Assembly: GCA_007135635.1 (NCBI GenBank)
Contig: SLIO01000347.1
Span: 1 to 5,953 of the forward strand
Direction: 5' to 3'
Length of the DNA: 5,953 nt
Origin: Methylomicrobium sp.
GTDB lineage: Bacteria; Pseudomonadota; Gammaproteobacteria; Methylococcales; Methylomonadaceae
Part shown: positions 5,822-5,953 of the stretch, in pieces
How positions within the stretch are numbered: the first letter of the stretch is position 1
Layout of the letters: the number at the start of each line of letters is the position of its first letter
The notes under the pieces: generated by a model
Told to the model about the DNA's origin: nothing
The model's database searches: none
Seen by the model: only the letters and a program-made list of their open reading frames with translations
Made by a program: the position numbers and the translations under genes

Positions 5822-5953
5822 TTATTCCCTGCCCGACAAAAAAGGTACGAAATTGACCGATTCCAAAATTTCTACTTCGAACCCCGATTCAGTTCGGGTT
5901 ATTCGCTGCAACTCTTGGCCGCCGGAATGGCCAATCGGAATCACCATCACGCC
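5822..5953 (-). CDS. pcm: Protein-L-isoaspartate O-methyltransferase, C-terminal 43 residues (partial)
   Basis: An open frame enters from the right window edge and ends at TAA (5824-5822). The visible part reads GVMVIPIGHSGGQELQRI and continues to a VNFVPF block near the end. This matches the last strand and tail of Pcm, where E. coli has a (V/L)PVG segment and VRFVPL close to the C-terminus. The enzyme uses S-adenosylmethionine to methylate isoaspartyl residues and start repair of aged proteins. The SAM-binding motifs lie beyond the window, so the call rests on the tail plus the neighbouring yqaA. The frame is intact and the ending normal. Confidence 0.8.
   Translation of the reverse strand, partial: GVMVIPIGHSGGQELQRITRTESGFEVEILESVNFVPFLSGRE

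Overview
The window looks like chromosomal DNA from a gammaproteobacterium of moderate GC content. An SrmB-type DEAD-box helicase, a pcm-yqaA gene pair, a thioredoxin-fold [2Fe-2S] ferredoxin and the style of intergenic repeats best fit a Methylococcales-type methanotroph (Methylomicrobium, Methylotuvimicrobium or Methylobacter-like). The genus is inferred from recalled family resemblance, not from a search. All genes are ordinary housekeeping or membrane genes. No transposase, phage gene, CRISPR array, tRNA or rRNA was seen.

Layout. Positions 1-279 hold no credible gene. They carry short dyads, mostly with a CAT-(CC or GG)-ATG core and differing but self-complementary arms, which look like a dispersed non-coding repeat. 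A perfect bidirectional terminator (280-325) follows. Next on the minus strand come a 108-residue two-helix membrane protein (336-662), then a rhomboid protease (787-1488) whose start overlaps by 14 bp the end of a polytopic DUF2232-like membrane protein (1475-2371). A 267-bp divergent control region (2372-2638) with two dyads separates these from the plus-strand srmB-like helicase (2639-3949).

The helicase converges with a second minus-strand series, separated from it by only 14 bp. In transcription order this series is the 3' end of pcm (5953-5822, cut by the window edge), a YqaA/DedA-family membrane protein (5819-5232), rpiA (5164-4418) and the [2Fe-2S] ferredoxin (4272-3964). A REP-like pair of hairpins lies between rpiA and the ferredoxin gene.

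Functionally the window combines RNA and ribosome-assembly work (SrmB), protein repair (Pcm), pentose-phosphate or ribulose-monophosphate carbon metabolism (RpiA), electron transfer (ferredoxin) and membrane functions (rhomboid protease, DUF2232-like, YqaA). The pcm-yqaA junction (2 bp) and the DUF2232-rhomboid overlap point to co-transcription. The remaining neighbours share strand but not necessarily transcripts. I see no clear new biological system. The most unusual material is the variable-arm palindrome cluster at the left end.
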